Part shown: positions 7,774 through 17,253 of the stretch, piece after piece
Numbering within the stretch: the stretch's first letter is position 1
Layout of the letters: the number at the start of each line of letters is the position of its first letter
Assembly (NCBI RefSeq): GCF_000503215.1
Contig: NZ_AYTD01000001.1
Span: forward strand, 62,001-126,000
DNA from: Pseudomonas canadensis
GTDB lineage: Bacteria > Pseudomonadota > Gammaproteobacteria > Pseudomonadales > Pseudomonadaceae
Length of the DNA: 64,000 nucleotides
Reading direction: 5' to 3'
Made by a program: the position numbers and the translations under genes
Notes under the pieces: model-generated
What the model was told of the DNA's origin: nothing
What the model saw: the letters and a program-made list of their open reading frames with translations, nothing else
Databases searched by the model: none

Positions 7774-8495
7774 TTGGCCTCCTAGCCTCTGGGAAGAGAT
7801 CCAGATTGTGGTGAGCGTTAGCGTTTAACTTAATCTTCGGGGTGCTTCTTCAAACCATTGAGGTCGATAGTCGCATAGACTTTCGATCCCGCCCAGTGCC
7901 AATGCGAAAGGAGTATCAATCTCGGGTTTGGATTGGCCTGATCACCGAACAGATCTCATTCATGTTGTGAATACCGCGTTTTAGAGTCCAGGGTATGAGC
8001 TTTTTTGAGCCCCCCGAATACCCCAGAAGCCAACTCGTTAGGCGTCAGTTACATTTTTCTTTAGGGCTGCTCGGTTTTGCGGTCATTGATGTGGACCAAA
8101 TCAGGCTGGCGTGCAGGGATTCGCAGGGTAATTTCATAGGTTGCTAAAGGCTGATCGTATGCTGTGGCAATGGGCTAGGACATCCGCAGCGTATGCAGGG
8201 AAATCGAGGTATTTAGCCCGCAGGTGTGGTGGGGGACAACGGCGCGCGCCGGGTGGAGCGCCAGCCGGCCAGTGGTGGTTTTCCTAAACAGTGGGATCAG
8301 TTGCGTCATTGCGGCTCACGTGGCTACCGGATCGCGTCGCCACCGATCTGTCATTTGCATTCGTGCTGACAGGGGGAATCAGTCAGGAGGAGACGTCGGC
8401 TAAGAACTCAAGGACTGCAACTGATCCGTAGCGGCCACCTACTGGCGATTCTGACGGGCCTGCTTCAATGCCTCAGATGCTGAGCTCGCGGTCAA
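7774..8495. other. 722-bp non-coding gap inside the island
   Basis: No coding region, RNA gene or repeat that I can support lies here. The part next to drt3a should hold its promoter. Base composition changes within the gap: around 8220-8290 it is GC-rich (GGCGCGCGCCG) while 7980-8090 is mixed, suggesting a junction of pieces from different sources. Confidence 0.5.
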
Positions 8496-9518
8496 TCAGC
8501 TTTGCATTTCCCTTTCTGCCCGGCACTGTTCAGCATGCCAGTTTTGCCAGGTTGACAACTCATTTTTAAATGTTTCTGAGCAAACCAGTCTGGGCCGGAT
8601 CAAGTGCACATCACTAGCTTCCTCAGCAAAGACGTAGCGATCAGCATGCTCAATGATCATCTTCCGTATCAAGCTAGCCGTCTTAACATCAAGTGTGGTA
8701 CCTCGCGGCCACACTTGGTTACCGATGCAGGTGTAGAGTAAGTGCTTCGGACTTAGGGGCAGGAGTATGTCTCCATTATTGACTCCCCACCCACCACCAA
8801 AGTCATAGTTCTTCGAGTCCTGAAAATTAAGACGTATAAGCGGGTTGTCAGATGTGGGCCATGACATACCATCCGGAGCATGCAAGATAGTCCATTTGTG
8901 AGTTGGTAAGCGGCCTAGCGTTTTGGTTAACAGGTGCCTCATTTGCCAAATCCACAATCGCCTTCCCACAACGGTTTCTGCTTTTACTTGACCGCCTCCC
9001 TCCGGGAGAGTCTCGATGGATATTTTGAAGAGAGAGGGGGCAACGCTTTCATCCGAAGATATTGGGAATGGTTGGTTCCTCTGAGCGGCCTGCTCCATTT
9101 TAAGGGCGGAACGTTGCATGCTTTCATCCATTAATGTCTGCAATGTCTCGTTCTGTCGGCGTATGAACTGTCTCAGACGAGCCGGAGTGCGTACGTCTAG
9201 GGCAACCGCGAACCGCACCAGCCGTCTCCAGTGCTCGGGCAGCATCCGATCTTCTCGAACAACTCGACGGATAGCTTCCTCCGCAGGATTTTCAAATTCA
9301 TTGTCGAGCCAGCGTTCGAACTCGTCTGTTTCTTCCTGCCCTGCAAGGTAGGTGTAGAGGTGTTGGTGAAAGGCAATTCCTTTCAGCGACTGTTTTTTCC
9401 ACAGGGGAACATTATTGCTAGGGACCAATAGCCGATAAGTGAGGATTTGGCCCGTATCAGCCCACTGCTTCAGGTAAAGCTTGGGCACGTAATGGTTGTC
9501 TTTACGCAGTTGCGGCAT
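8496..9518 (-). CDS. DUF4238 domain protein
   Basis: A 340-residue protein that begins with the DUF4238 hallmark NHYVPKLYLKQWAD (residues 8-21) and continues with FHQHLYTY, a WLDNEFENPAEEAI segment and later PTSDNPLI and ILLPLSPKHLL, all typical of the family. DUF4238 proteins have no established biochemical role; they are scattered among bacteria, often in accessory DNA. No signal peptide or membrane segment is apparent, so it is probably cytosolic. The site before the start is weak (GGGA). It shares strand and island with the two RTs but a 722-bp gap separates them, so it is probably a separate cargo gene rather than part of DRT3. Confidence 0.85.
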   Translation of the reverse strand: MPQLRKDNHYVPKLYLKQWADTGQILTYRLLVPSNNVPLWKKQSLKGIAFHQHLYTYLAGQEETDEFERWLDNEFENPAEEAIRRVVREDRMLPEHWRRLVRFAVALDVRTPARLRQFIRRQNETLQTLMDESMQRSALKMEQAAQRNQPFPISSDESVAPSLFKISIETLPEGGGQVKAETVVGRRLWIWQMRHLLTKTLGRLPTHKWTILHAPDGMSWPTSDNPLIRLNFQDSKNYDFGGGWGVNNGDILLPLSPKHLLYTCIGNQVWPRGTTLDVKTASLIRKMIIEHADRYVFAEEASDVHLIRPRLVCSETFKNELSTWQNWHAEQCRAEREMQS

Positions 9519-9942
9519 CGGCGCATTTTCCCGTTGTGAAGGGGGAGGTCAGGGCAATCATACATGCTCAGTGCCGCCGGACTGGCAACCACTGCCATAG
9601 GCTCTCGTGGCTCTGTACTCCTTAAACAACCGCGGTTTCTAATTGGTAAAGCTCACAACAATAATCTGGTATTCACGGCCGACCGCTTTGGCCCTGCGTT
9701 GCCGCTGCTAGGTGTTACGTGCGTTGGGAGTAAGGCATTCTTATAGGAGTGAAAATGGGGAAAATAGGGACAGATTTATTTACGTTCAGACCAAAGCCCT
9801 ATTCATTGCGTGACAACACACCTAACGCAGAATTGCAGGCTAGGAGCAATGCCAGCTGCCGCCCTGAGATCACAAGAGCCATATGAGATGCAACTATCTG
9901 AAAATTCCAGAAAGTTGCGCCCCAAGGCTTACAAAAAATCGC
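9519..9942. other. non-coding island end next to the tRNA
   Basis: I see no gene here. At 9756-9780 the sequence reads AATAGGGACAGATTTATTT, a phrase that turns up beside transposase remnants in many proteobacteria (from memory), and it may be a scar. This is where an integrase gene would be expected for an element inserted at a tRNA 3' end, and none is present. Confidence 0.45.
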
Positions 9943-10006
9943 CCACAAAAAAGCCCCAGGTCTTTCGACCTGGGGCTTTTTCATCATATCTGGTGCACCC
10001 GGCGGG
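9943..10006. repeat. island boundary direct repeat, right copy (functional tRNA side)
   Basis: This 64-bp copy matches 4201-4263. It spans the tRNA terminator and the last 16 bases of the intact tRNA-Arg gene. The duplication at the two ends of an AT-rich segment is what site-specific integration into a tRNA 3' end leaves behind. Confidence 0.85.
9953..9976 (-). terminator. terminator of tRNA-Arg
   Basis: A perfect ten-pair stem (GCCCCAGGTC at 9953-9962 with GACCTGGGGC at 9967-9976) has a four-base loop and, on the minus strand, a following run of six T. It ends the tRNA transcript. Confidence 0.9.
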
Positions 10007-10067
10007 ATTCGAACCCACGACCCCTGCCTTCGGAGGGCAGTACTCTATCCAGCTGAGCTACGGATGC
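9991..10067 (-). tRNA. tRNA-Arg (anticodon CCG)
   Basis: Read on the minus strand, the 77-base gene starts GCATCCG and ends CGGGTGCACCA, giving a paired acceptor stem (with one G-T pair) and an encoded CCA. The anticodon stem CTGCC/GGCAG closes the loop CTCCGAA, so the anticodon is CCG. The T arm has GTTCGAATCC. The gene is complete; the inserted island lies just beyond its 3' end. Confidence 0.97.
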
Positions 10068-10290
10068 TTGTGCGGGCGACATCATACCCATGTCGACCTT
10101 GGGCGTCCATGCTGGTCTTTGGGCGTTTATACGTAGGAGTTGGCCCCGCAGAGGCCCTGCGCCGGGTGCCGCTGATCGATGTGCTGGAACCTGGCTGAAA
10201 CACGCTGATCAGAAAGTTTCGGCAAATGCGCCGTTTTCGTTCTTTTTTTCGAACAGACTATTGCCCTGCACCCCCATTGATCCTAGGATT

Positions 10291-10308
10291 CGTTTGAGAT
10301 TTCAAACG
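10291..10308. promoter_or_regulatory. palindrome upstream of gabD
   Basis: CGTTTGA and TCAAACG form seven-base arms around GATT, about 130 bases before the gabD start. It may be an operator for a gab regulator. The rest of the 371-bp gap between the tRNA and gabD shows nothing else I can name except a short TCCTAGGA palindrome at 10281-10288. Confidence 0.35.
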
Positions 10309-10438
10309 CTCTGTCTCCCGCGCGCGCTTCCACTTCTCTTGCGCGCTGGGGCTGATTTCCCTGACGGCAGCCCACAAGGCGCCTTTCAACAACTCTAATT
10401 CGCTCCGCGTGCGCGCGGTGCTGTTAAGGAAAGCCGAC

Positions 10439-11881
10439 ATGCAGCTTAAAGATGCCCAGTTGTTCCGCCAGCAAGCCTTTATCGATGGCGCTTGGGTCGA
10501 TGCGGACAACGGTCAGACCATCAAGGTCAACAACCCTGCCACGGGCGAGATTCTTGGCACCGTGCCAAAGATGGGCGCCGCTGAAACCCGCCGCGCCATC
10601 GAAGCCGCCGACAAGGCGCTGCCGGCCTGGCGTGCACTGACCGCCAAGGAGCGCGCCAACAAGCTGCGCCGCTGGTTCGAACTGTTGATCGAAAACCAGG
10701 ACGACCTCGGCCGCCTGATGACCCTCGAGCAAGGCAAACCACTGGCCGAAGCCAAGGGCGAAATTGTCTACGCCGCCTCCTTTATCGAGTGGTTCGCTGA
10801 AGAAGCCAAGCGCATCTACGGCGACGTGATCCCGGGCCACCAGCCCGACAAGCGCCTGATCGTGATCAAGCAGCCGATCGGCGTGACCGCTGCGATTACC
10901 CCGTGGAACTTCCCGGCCGCGATGATCACCCGTAAAGCCGGCCCGGCCCTGGCCGCGGGTTGCACCATGGTGATCAAGCCGGCTTCGCAAACGCCGTTCT
11001 CGGCCCTGGCCCTGGTTGAGCTGGCGCACCGTGCCGGTATCCCGAAAGGCGTGCTGAGCGTTGTGACCGGCAGCGCTGGCGACATCGGCGGCGAGCTGAC
11101 CAGCAACCCGATTGTGCGCAAATTGTCCTTCACCGGCTCGACCGAAATCGGTCGTCAGCTGATGGCCGAATGCGCCAAGGACATCAAGAAAGTCTCCCTA
11201 GAACTGGGCGGCAACGCGCCGTTCATCGTGTTCGACGACGCGGACCTGGATAAGGCCGTCGAAGGCGCGATCATTTCCAAGTACCGCAACAACGGTCAGA
11301 CCTGCGTCTGTGCCAACCGCCTGTACATTCAGGATTCGGTGTACGACGCCTTTGCCGAAAAACTCAAAGTGGCAGTCGCCAAATTGAAAATCGGCAACGG
11401 TCTGGAAGACGGCACGACCACTGGCCCGCTGATCGACGAAAAAGCTGTGGCCAAGGTCCAGGAACACATTGCCGATGCCCTGAGCAAAGGCGCCAAGCTG
11501 TTGGCCGGTGGCAAGGTGATGGAAGGCAACTTCTTCGAGCCGACTATCCTGGTCGACGTGCCGAAGGACGCTGCCGTGGCGAAGGAAGAAACCTTCGGCC
11601 CGCTGGCGCCGCTGTTCCGTTTCAAGGACGAAGCCGAAGTGATCGCGATGTCCAACGACACCGAGTTCGGCCTGGCCTCCTACTTCTATGCCCGCGACCT
11701 GGGCCGTGTGTTCCGTGTGGCCGAAGCCCTGGAATACGGCATGGTCGGCGTCAACACTGGGTTGATCTCCAACGAAGTGGCGCCGTTTGGCGGCATCAAG
11801 GCCTCGGGCCTGGGCCGTGAAGGCTCCAAGTACGGGATCGAGGATTACCTGGAAATCAAATACCTCTGCCTGGGCATCTAA
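10439..11881 (+). CDS. gabD: succinate-semialdehyde dehydrogenase (NADP+)
   Basis: A 480-residue aldehyde dehydrogenase that oxidises succinate semialdehyde to succinate, the second step of GABA breakdown. It shows the cofactor-site segment TPWNFPAAMITRKAGPALAAG, the glycine motif FTGSTEIG, the catalytic glutamate region LELGGNAPF and the catalytic cysteine in NGQTCVCANR, plus the C-terminal PFGGIKASGLGREGS. Length matches E. coli GabD (about 482). The ATG at 10439 follows AAGGAAAG; an in-frame start at 10409 lacks such a site. gabT follows on the same strand after 182 bases. Confidence 0.97.
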   Translation: MQLKDAQLFRQQAFIDGAWVDADNGQTIKVNNPATGEILGTVPKMGAAETRRAIEAADKALPAWRALTAKERANKLRRWFELLIENQDDLGRLMTLEQGKPLAEAKGEIVYAASFIEWFAEEAKRIYGDVIPGHQPDKRLIVIKQPIGVTAAITPWNFPAAMITRKAGPALAAGCTMVIKPASQTPFSALALVELAHRAGIPKGVLSVVTGSAGDIGGELTSNPIVRKLSFTGSTEIGRQLMAECAKDIKKVSLELGGNAPFIVFDDADLDKAVEGAIISKYRNNGQTCVCANRLYIQDSVYDAFAEKLKVAVAKLKIGNGLEDGTTTGPLIDEKAVAKVQEHIADALSKGAKLLAGGKVMEGNFFEPTILVDVPKDAAVAKEETFGPLAPLFRFKDEAEVIAMSNDTEFGLASYFYARDLGRVFRVAEALEYGMVGVNTGLISNEVAPFGGIKASGLGREGSKYGIEDYLEIKYLCLGI

Positions 11882-12063
11882 GCTCAGCAAGAGATCGCAG
11901 CAAACGCAGAGGGCACGAGAGCGCTGACCCTTTGCGTGTTTCACCCCGTAATTCGTAGTGGCCGGGAAAGCTGTGGCAGTCGATCATCGCATGCTGCCGC
12001 AGTTGCCTCCCCGCCACGTATTCCTTGGACCACGCCACCCGATGAGTGGCGAATGAGGACTTT

Positions 12064-13341
12064 ATGAGCAAGACCAACGCATCCCTGATGAAACGCCGCG
12101 AAGCCGCTGTCCCGCGCGGTGTTGGCCAGATTCACCCGATCTTCGCCGAATCCGCGAAGAACGCCACCGTGACCGACGTTGAAGGTCGCGAGTTCATCGA
12201 CTTCGCCGGCGGTATCGCCGTGCTGAACACCGGCCACGTGCACCCGAAAATCATCGCGGCCGTGACCGAGCAACTGAACAAGCTGACGCACACCTGTTTC
12301 CAGGTACTGGCCTACGAGCCTTACGTGGAACTGTGCGAAAAAATCAACGCCAAGGTCCCAGGTGATTTCGCCAAGAAAACCCTGCTGGTCACCACCGGTT
12401 CCGAAGCCGTCGAAAACGCCGTGAAAATCGCCCGCGCCGCCACGGGCCGTGCCGGTGTGATTGCCTTCACCGGCGCCTACCACGGCCGCACCATGATGAC
12501 CCTGGGTCTCACGGGTAAAGTCGTGCCTTATTCGGCCGGCATGGGCCTGATGCCAGGCGGCGTGTTCCGCGCGCTGTTCCCGAACGAACTGCACGGCGTG
12601 AGCGACGACGACGCCATCGCCAGCATCGAACGCATCTTCAAGAACGATGCCGAGCCGCGTGATATCGCTGCGATCATCATCGAGCCGGTGCAGGGCGAAG
12701 GTGGGTTCTACGTCGCGCCTAAATCCTTCATGAAGCGCCTGCGTGAACTGTGCGACAAGCACGGCATCCTGCTGATCGCTGACGAAGTGCAAACCGGTGC
12801 CGGCCGTACTGGTACTTTCTTCGCCATGGAGCAGATGGGCGTTGCCGCCGATCTGACCACCTTCGCCAAGTCCATCGCCGGCGGCTTCCCGCTGGCTGGT
12901 GTGTGCGGCAAGGCCGAGTACATGGACGCCATCGCGCCAGGCGGCCTGGGCGGCACCTACGCCGGTAGCCCGATCGCTTGCGCCGCGGCCCTGGCCGTGA
13001 TGGAAGTGTTCGAAGAAGAGCACCTGCTGGACCGCTGCAAGGCTGTCGGCGAGCGTCTGGTGACCGGTCTGAAAGCTATCCAGGCCAAGTACCCGGTGAT
13101 CGGCGAAGTGCGCGCTTTGGGCGCAATGATCGCGGTCGAGCTGTTCGAAGGTGGCGACAGCCACAAGCCAAACGCCGCTGCGGTTGCCGCCGTGGTAGCC
13201 AAGGCACGTGACAAGGGCCTGATCCTGTTGAGCTGCGGCACCTACGGCAACGTGTTGCGCGTACTGGTCCCGCTGACCTCGCCGGACGAGCAGTTGGACA
13301 AAGGCCTGGCGATCATCGAAGAGTGCTTCTCCGAGCTGTAA
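12064..13341 (+). CDS. gabT: 4-aminobutyrate aminotransferase
   Basis: A 425-residue class III pyridoxal-phosphate aminotransferase that moves the amino group of GABA to 2-oxoglutarate, giving succinate semialdehyde for GabD. Seen in the sequence: TTGSEAVENAVKIAR and GAYHGRT (cofactor phosphate region), DEVQTGAGRTG (aspartate that contacts the pyridine ring) and TFAKSIAGGFPLAG with the Schiff-base lysine. The ATG at 12064 follows GAGGACTTT; a GTG at 12046 is in frame but less well placed. A strong terminator closes the unit, so gabD and gabT probably form one operon. Confidence 0.97.
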   Translation: MSKTNASLMKRREAAVPRGVGQIHPIFAESAKNATVTDVEGREFIDFAGGIAVLNTGHVHPKIIAAVTEQLNKLTHTCFQVLAYEPYVELCEKINAKVPGDFAKKTLLVTTGSEAVENAVKIARAATGRAGVIAFTGAYHGRTMMTLGLTGKVVPYSAGMGLMPGGVFRALFPNELHGVSDDDAIASIERIFKNDAEPRDIAAIIIEPVQGEGGFYVAPKSFMKRLRELCDKHGILLIADEVQTGAGRTGTFFAMEQMGVAADLTTFAKSIAGGFPLAGVCGKAEYMDAIAPGGLGGTYAGSPIACAAALAVMEVFEEEHLLDRCKAVGERLVTGLKAIQAKYPVIGEVRALGAMIAVELFEGGDSHKPNAAAVAAVVAKARDKGLILLSCGTYGNVLRVLVPLTSPDEQLDKGLAIIEECFSEL

Positions 13342-13364
13342 GCGGATGCTGACCTGATCGACAG

Positions 13365-13391
13365 AAAAAACCCGCTTCGGCGGGTTTTTTT
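13365..13391 (+). terminator. terminator after gabT
   Basis: AAAAAACCCGC, loop TTCG, then GCGGGTTTTTTT: a short GC stem with a long T-run 24 bases after the gabT stop. Confidence 0.92.
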
Positions 13392-13480
13392 ATGCCCATT
13401 GCCGCACATTCAGGCCGTGTTCATTGTACGCAGGCGTCTGCATTGTCTAAGGTTGCAGCATTGCCGATGGAGCGTGCTGG

Positions 13481-14689
13481 ATGACTGCTGTTGATTTACC
13501 CGCTGTACCCCGTGTGTTGATTGCCGAGGCGGACCCTTGGTCGCGGGATTTGCTCAAGCAAGTGCTGTTGAATGTGCGCTGCGACGCGCGGCTGGATGTG
13601 TGTGCCGATGGGCAACAGGCGGCGACGTTGCTGCGAGAGAAAGCCTACGATCTGATCCTGGCCGATTGGGAGCTGCCGGGTGTCGACGGCTTGAGCCTGT
13701 TGCGCACTGTACGCCAGAAGCGTCGCTCGCCCGGTCTGCCGTTCATTCTGCTGAGCAGTCGCAATGACAGCGCCAGCGTGCGCGAAGCCTTGCCACTGGC
13801 GCCCACGGCGTACCTGACCAAACCCCTGAACATGGAAGGCCTGACCCAGCGCCTGCAAGACCTGCTGCTCAATGAAGGCGAAACGGTGTACTGCGAGATT
13901 CCGCCGCTGGCGCCGGGCATGACCTTGCCGGTGTTCCTTGAGCGCCGCCGCGAAGCGTCCGATGGCGCACCCTTGCGAGTCGATGTGAAAGCCGCCGTGC
14001 AACACAGTCTCGGCCCCGATGGCTTGGACCTCAAGCGCCTGGAAGACCAGGTGCGCATGGACCCGCAAATCACCGCCGTGCTGATCGCCGCCGCCAACAG
14101 CGCCGGCCATCACGGTACCCCCGTGCAAACCTTGCCTGCTGCGTTGCAAAAGCTGGTGCCGGGGCAAAGCATGAACCTTATTCTCGGCCTGGCGCTCAAG
14201 CACAACGTGGTGTTGGGCGACCCGGCCTTGGTGGCCTATGCGGAGCGCCATTGGCAGTTGTCCCAGGACACCGCCGACTACGCTCGGCGGCTGGCACGCA
14301 TGCTGGAGTTGGACCACGAACGCTGCTACAGCGCTGGTATCCTCCATCGGCTCGGTGACCTGGCGCTGTTGCGCTGCCTGGAAGATTGGCGCCAGGGCGG
14401 TGGTGCACTGGATGAGGAAGCGATTGGTGAGTCGCTCTACACCTTCGGCGCAGCCTATGGTTCGGCACTGCGCGCGCGTTGGCGTTTGCCGCTGGAACTG
14501 CGCCAGTTGATCGCGGCGATTTACTCGTTGGAGGGCGGTGTGTATGCCAGGGATGCATTGGTGGTGAACCTGGCGGCGCAGATGGCGCGTTTGACTGAGC
14601 ATGAAGGTTTGGAAGCGCTGGCCAGGGGCAAGACTGCGCGATTACTCAAGGTCGGCTTGGCGGAACTGACGCGGATCCGCAAGGCCTGA
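13481..14689 (+). CDS. response regulator receiver fused to HDOD domain
   Basis: A 402-residue cytosolic signalling protein. Residues about 10-135 are a receiver domain with acidic residues in LIAEADPW, a phospho-acceptor Asp62 in LILADWELPG and the conserved lysine in YLTKPL. Residues about 165-370 resemble an HDOD domain (a non-catalytic relative of HD phosphohydrolases): VRMDPQITAVLIAAANSAG and the later GILHRLGDLALL region. HDOD output proteins commonly affect motility, biofilm or c-di-GMP signalling. No histidine kinase is adjacent. The next gene, on the other strand, is a diguanylate cyclase, a thematic link only. Confidence 0.85.
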   Translation: MTAVDLPAVPRVLIAEADPWSRDLLKQVLLNVRCDARLDVCADGQQAATLLREKAYDLILADWELPGVDGLSLLRTVRQKRRSPGLPFILLSSRNDSASVREALPLAPTAYLTKPLNMEGLTQRLQDLLLNEGETVYCEIPPLAPGMTLPVFLERRREASDGAPLRVDVKAAVQHSLGPDGLDLKRLEDQVRMDPQITAVLIAAANSAGHHGTPVQTLPAALQKLVPGQSMNLILGLALKHNVVLGDPALVAYAERHWQLSQDTADYARRLARMLELDHERCYSAGILHRLGDLALLRCLEDWRQGGGALDEEAIGESLYTFGAAYGSALRARWRLPLELRQLIAAIYSLEGGVYARDALVVNLAAQMARLTEHEGLEALARGKTARLLKVGLAELTRIRKA

Positions 14690-14704
14690 AGTCCACACCG
14701 AACC

Positions 14705-14780
14705 CCTGTAGGAGCTGGCTTGCCAGCGATAGCAGTGGAGGCTGACACACCGCCATCGCTGGCAAGCCAGCTCCTACAGG
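14705..14780. repeat. REP doublet, perfect inverted repeat
   Basis: A 26-base arm starting CCTGTAGGAGCTGGCTTG (14705-14730) is repeated exactly in reverse at 14755-14780. It sits between two convergent genes and may serve as their shared terminator. Confidence 0.92.
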
Positions 14781-14790
14781 GTGATCGGTG

Positions 14791-15798
14791 TTAGCCCGCT
14801 ATGACACGGTTCTTGCCCTGGCGCTTGGCCTCGTACATCGCTGCATCGGCGCGGGCGAACAGGCTGTCCAGTGTCGAGTCTTGTTCGGTGAGGCTGGCCA
14901 GTCCCTGACTGATAGTCACGCTGAAAACCTGGCCTTCATAGCTGAAACTCAGTTCCTGAATTTCCCTGCCCAGCCGCTCCGCCACTTGCAAGGCCATTTC
15001 CGGCGCGCAGCCGGGCAGGACGGCTGCGAATTCTTCGCCGCCAATGCGCCCGAACAGGTCGCCACGGCGCAATACCCCGCGACCGCTCTCGGCGATGCGG
15101 CGCAACACCTGATCACCTTCCAGGTGGCCATAGCTGTCGTTGACGTCCTTGAAGTCATCGATGTCCAGCAGCAGGAAAGCCAACGGCGCACCTTGGGCAC
15201 AGGCCGTATCGAAGGCCTGGTTGGCGCATTCGAAGAAGTGCCGACGGTTGCTGCTCTGGGTCAGCACGTCGGTGGTGGCCAGACGGTGCAGTTCCAGCTC
15301 CAGTTGTTTCTTTTCAGTGATGTCTTCGGCCATGCCCACCACGATCAACGGTTCGCCGGGTTCGACCTGCTGGTTGATGTAGCACTTGTCGCTCAGCCAG
15401 CGGATCTGCCCGTCGGCGGTGATGATGCGATACTCGCGGTCCTCCACGGCACCCTGTTCCAGCACGCGGGCCAGGCTGTGCTCGGCGTAGTCGAGGTCTT
15501 CGGGGTGAATACTGTTGCGCCATTCCCGATGGTCGGCCAGCAGCAGTCCGGCGGAACGTCCGAAAACGCGTTCATAGGCTGGGCTCACGTACAGCACGCG
15601 GCGCGTTTCCCAATCGATGGCCCACAGCACGGCGTTCACGCTCACCAGCATCGAACTCAACAGCTGTTCGCGCTCGCTCAACCGCTCGACTTCACCCTGG
15701 GCATGCACCAGCGCCAACAGGGTCGCGGCGGCAGCCGGACGCGGATGTTCAGCGGTGGGAGGATCGGGCAAGTATGGATTTTCGTGAACCATCGGCAC
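14791..15798 (-). CDS. PAS-GGDEF diguanylate cyclase
   Basis: A 335-residue protein with a PAS domain (about residues 45-165, including YVSPAYERVFG and HPEDLDY) followed by a GGDEF domain. The active-site motif is GGEEF at 253-257, an accepted variant, and TTDVLTQSSNRR starts the domain. An RxxD product-inhibition site (RRGD, 244-247) stands five residues before the motif, so the enzyme should be active and feedback-inhibited. It would make cyclic di-GMP from two GTP in response to a signal sensed by PAS. No membrane segment is seen, so it is cytosolic. Confidence 0.92.
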   Translation of the reverse strand: MPMVHENPYLPDPPTAEHPRPAAAATLLALVHAQGEVERLSEREQLLSSMLVSVNAVLWAIDWETRRVLYVSPAYERVFGRSAGLLLADHREWRNSIHPEDLDYAEHSLARVLEQGAVEDREYRIITADGQIRWLSDKCYINQQVEPGEPLIVVGMAEDITEKKQLELELHRLATTDVLTQSSNRRHFFECANQAFDTACAQGAPLAFLLLDIDDFKDVNDSYGHLEGDQVLRRIAESGRGVLRRGDLFGRIGGEEFAAVLPGCAPEMALQVAERLGREIQELSFSYEGQVFSVTISQGLASLTEQDSTLDSLFARADAAMYEAKRQGKNRVIAG

Positions 15799-15980
15799 AA
15801 CTCTCTCTGGGCGCGCCGCAAGTTGGAACAGCGGTCACTACAAGGGGCCACCATGATGGCGAAGTGTTCATTGAGAGAGGCGAATTGCAGTGAAGTTCCG
15901 TCAACAGGACCGATTGCCGGTGTCCGAGAAATGACGCCAAAAAGCCGATGGCTGGGAGGGCAGGCCCTCCCAGCGCACTG

Positions 15981-17165
15981 TCAGACCGCTGCAGGACGCA
16001 GTGAATAGGTCTTCAATTGGTGGGCAAAATCCCGCAGGGACTGGATGCCGCTGGCCTCGGCCTCATGCACCCATTCCTTGATGGCCGCGAGCATATCGTG
16101 GCCATTGGAACTGGTCTTCAGCCAGATCTGCTGCAGCGCCAGGCGCTTTTCGTAGATCACTTTCAGCGCCTGGCTGTGTTCCAGCATGCTCTGGATACGC
16201 ACATGGTGGCGGTCATCCAGCAAACTGGTTTCTCGCGATAACAGGCGCTTGGCACGGTGGAATTGGTGGCGAACGGAGTGATCGACCTTTTCCAGCTCCT
16301 GCTTGACCAATGGGGCGATCACCAACTTGCGGTACTGGGCCATGATCTGGAAACGGTTATTGAGGATCGCCATGGCGGTGTCCATGTCCAGATGACCCTT
16401 GCCTTCCACACGGTGGGCGATGGGCGCGACGCGTTGCACCTTGGCCAGGCGCAGGAAGCTGAAGACTTTGATCCATGCCCAGCCCATGTCGAATTCCCAC
16501 TTCTTCACCGACAGCTTGGCGGAGTTGGGGTAGGTGTGATGGTTGTTATGCAGCTCTTCGCCACCGACGATGATGCCCCACGGCACCAGGTTGGTCGCCG
16601 CGTCACGGCATTCGAAATTGCGATAACCCACGGCATGCCCCAGGCCGTTGATCACGCCGGCGGCCCAGAACGGGATCCACATCATCTGGATCGCCCAGAT
16701 GGTGATGCCGATGGTGCCGAACAGCAGCAGGTCGATCACGCCCATGATCGCCACGCCCAGCAACGGGTAGGGCGTGTAGATTTTGCGTTCGATCCAGTCT
16801 TCCGGGCAGTTCTTGCCGTAGATGCGCAACGTCTCGGGGTTTTCGGCCTCGGCGCGGTACAGCTCGGCGCCTTTGCGCATCACGGTGGACAGACCCTTGA
16901 TGACCGGGCTGTGCGGGTCGTCGACGGTTTCGCACTTGGCGTGGTGCTTGCGGTGAATGGCGGTCCACTCGCGGGTGTTCTGCGCCGTGGTCAGCCACAG
17001 CCAGAAGCGGAAGAAGTGTTTCAGGCCGGCATTGAGCTCCAGGGAGCGATGGGCTGAATAACGATGCAGATAGACTGTGACCGCAACGATGGTCACGTGG
17101 GTCATCAACAGAGTGACCGCCACCAGTTGCCAGGCTGACAGGTCAAGAAAACCGTTGTACCACAT
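15981..17165 (-). CDS. desA: membrane fatty-acid (delta-9) desaturase
   Basis: A 394-residue integral membrane di-iron desaturase with the three histidine boxes HRYSAH (34-39), HRKHH and HNNHH and several hydrophobic segments. It introduces a double bond into saturated acyl chains under aerobic conditions; P. aeruginosa DesA acts on phospholipid acyl groups. The start MWYNGFLDLS at 17165 is preferred because it begins the conserved part; an upstream in-frame start at 17204 would add 13 residues. Identity as desA rather than desB rests on gene order: as in P. aeruginosa PA0286, it stands divergent from a GGDEF/EAL gene that leads into oscA and sbp-cysTWA. The last 150 residues are a helical cytoplasmic tail. 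Confidence 0.85.
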   Translation of the reverse strand: MWYNGFLDLSAWQLVAVTLLMTHVTIVAVTVYLHRYSAHRSLELNAGLKHFFRFWLWLTTAQNTREWTAIHRKHHAKCETVDDPHSPVIKGLSTVMRKGAELYRAEAENPETLRIYGKNCPEDWIERKIYTPYPLLGVAIMGVIDLLLFGTIGITIWAIQMMWIPFWAAGVINGLGHAVGYRNFECRDAATNLVPWGIIVGGEELHNNHHTYPNSAKLSVKKWEFDMGWAWIKVFSFLRLAKVQRVAPIAHRVEGKGHLDMDTAMAILNNRFQIMAQYRKLVIAPLVKQELEKVDHSVRHQFHRAKRLLSRETSLLDDRHHVRIQSMLEHSQALKVIYEKRLALQQIWLKTSSNGHDMLAAIKEWVHEAEASGIQSLRDFAHQLKTYSLRPAAV

Positions 17166-17253
17166 AGGCTGTATGGCCCTCAGATAAAGAAAAGAACAGC
17201 TCACGCATTATCACTAAGCCTACAGAGAAAACCAGCCGCCCTTTCAGATAGGA

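Noticed and set aside
9756..9780. GGGACAGATTTATTT as evidence of a transposon
   Set aside because: The phrase alone is too short and no transposase gene or inverted ends accompany it; it is recorded only as a possible scar.
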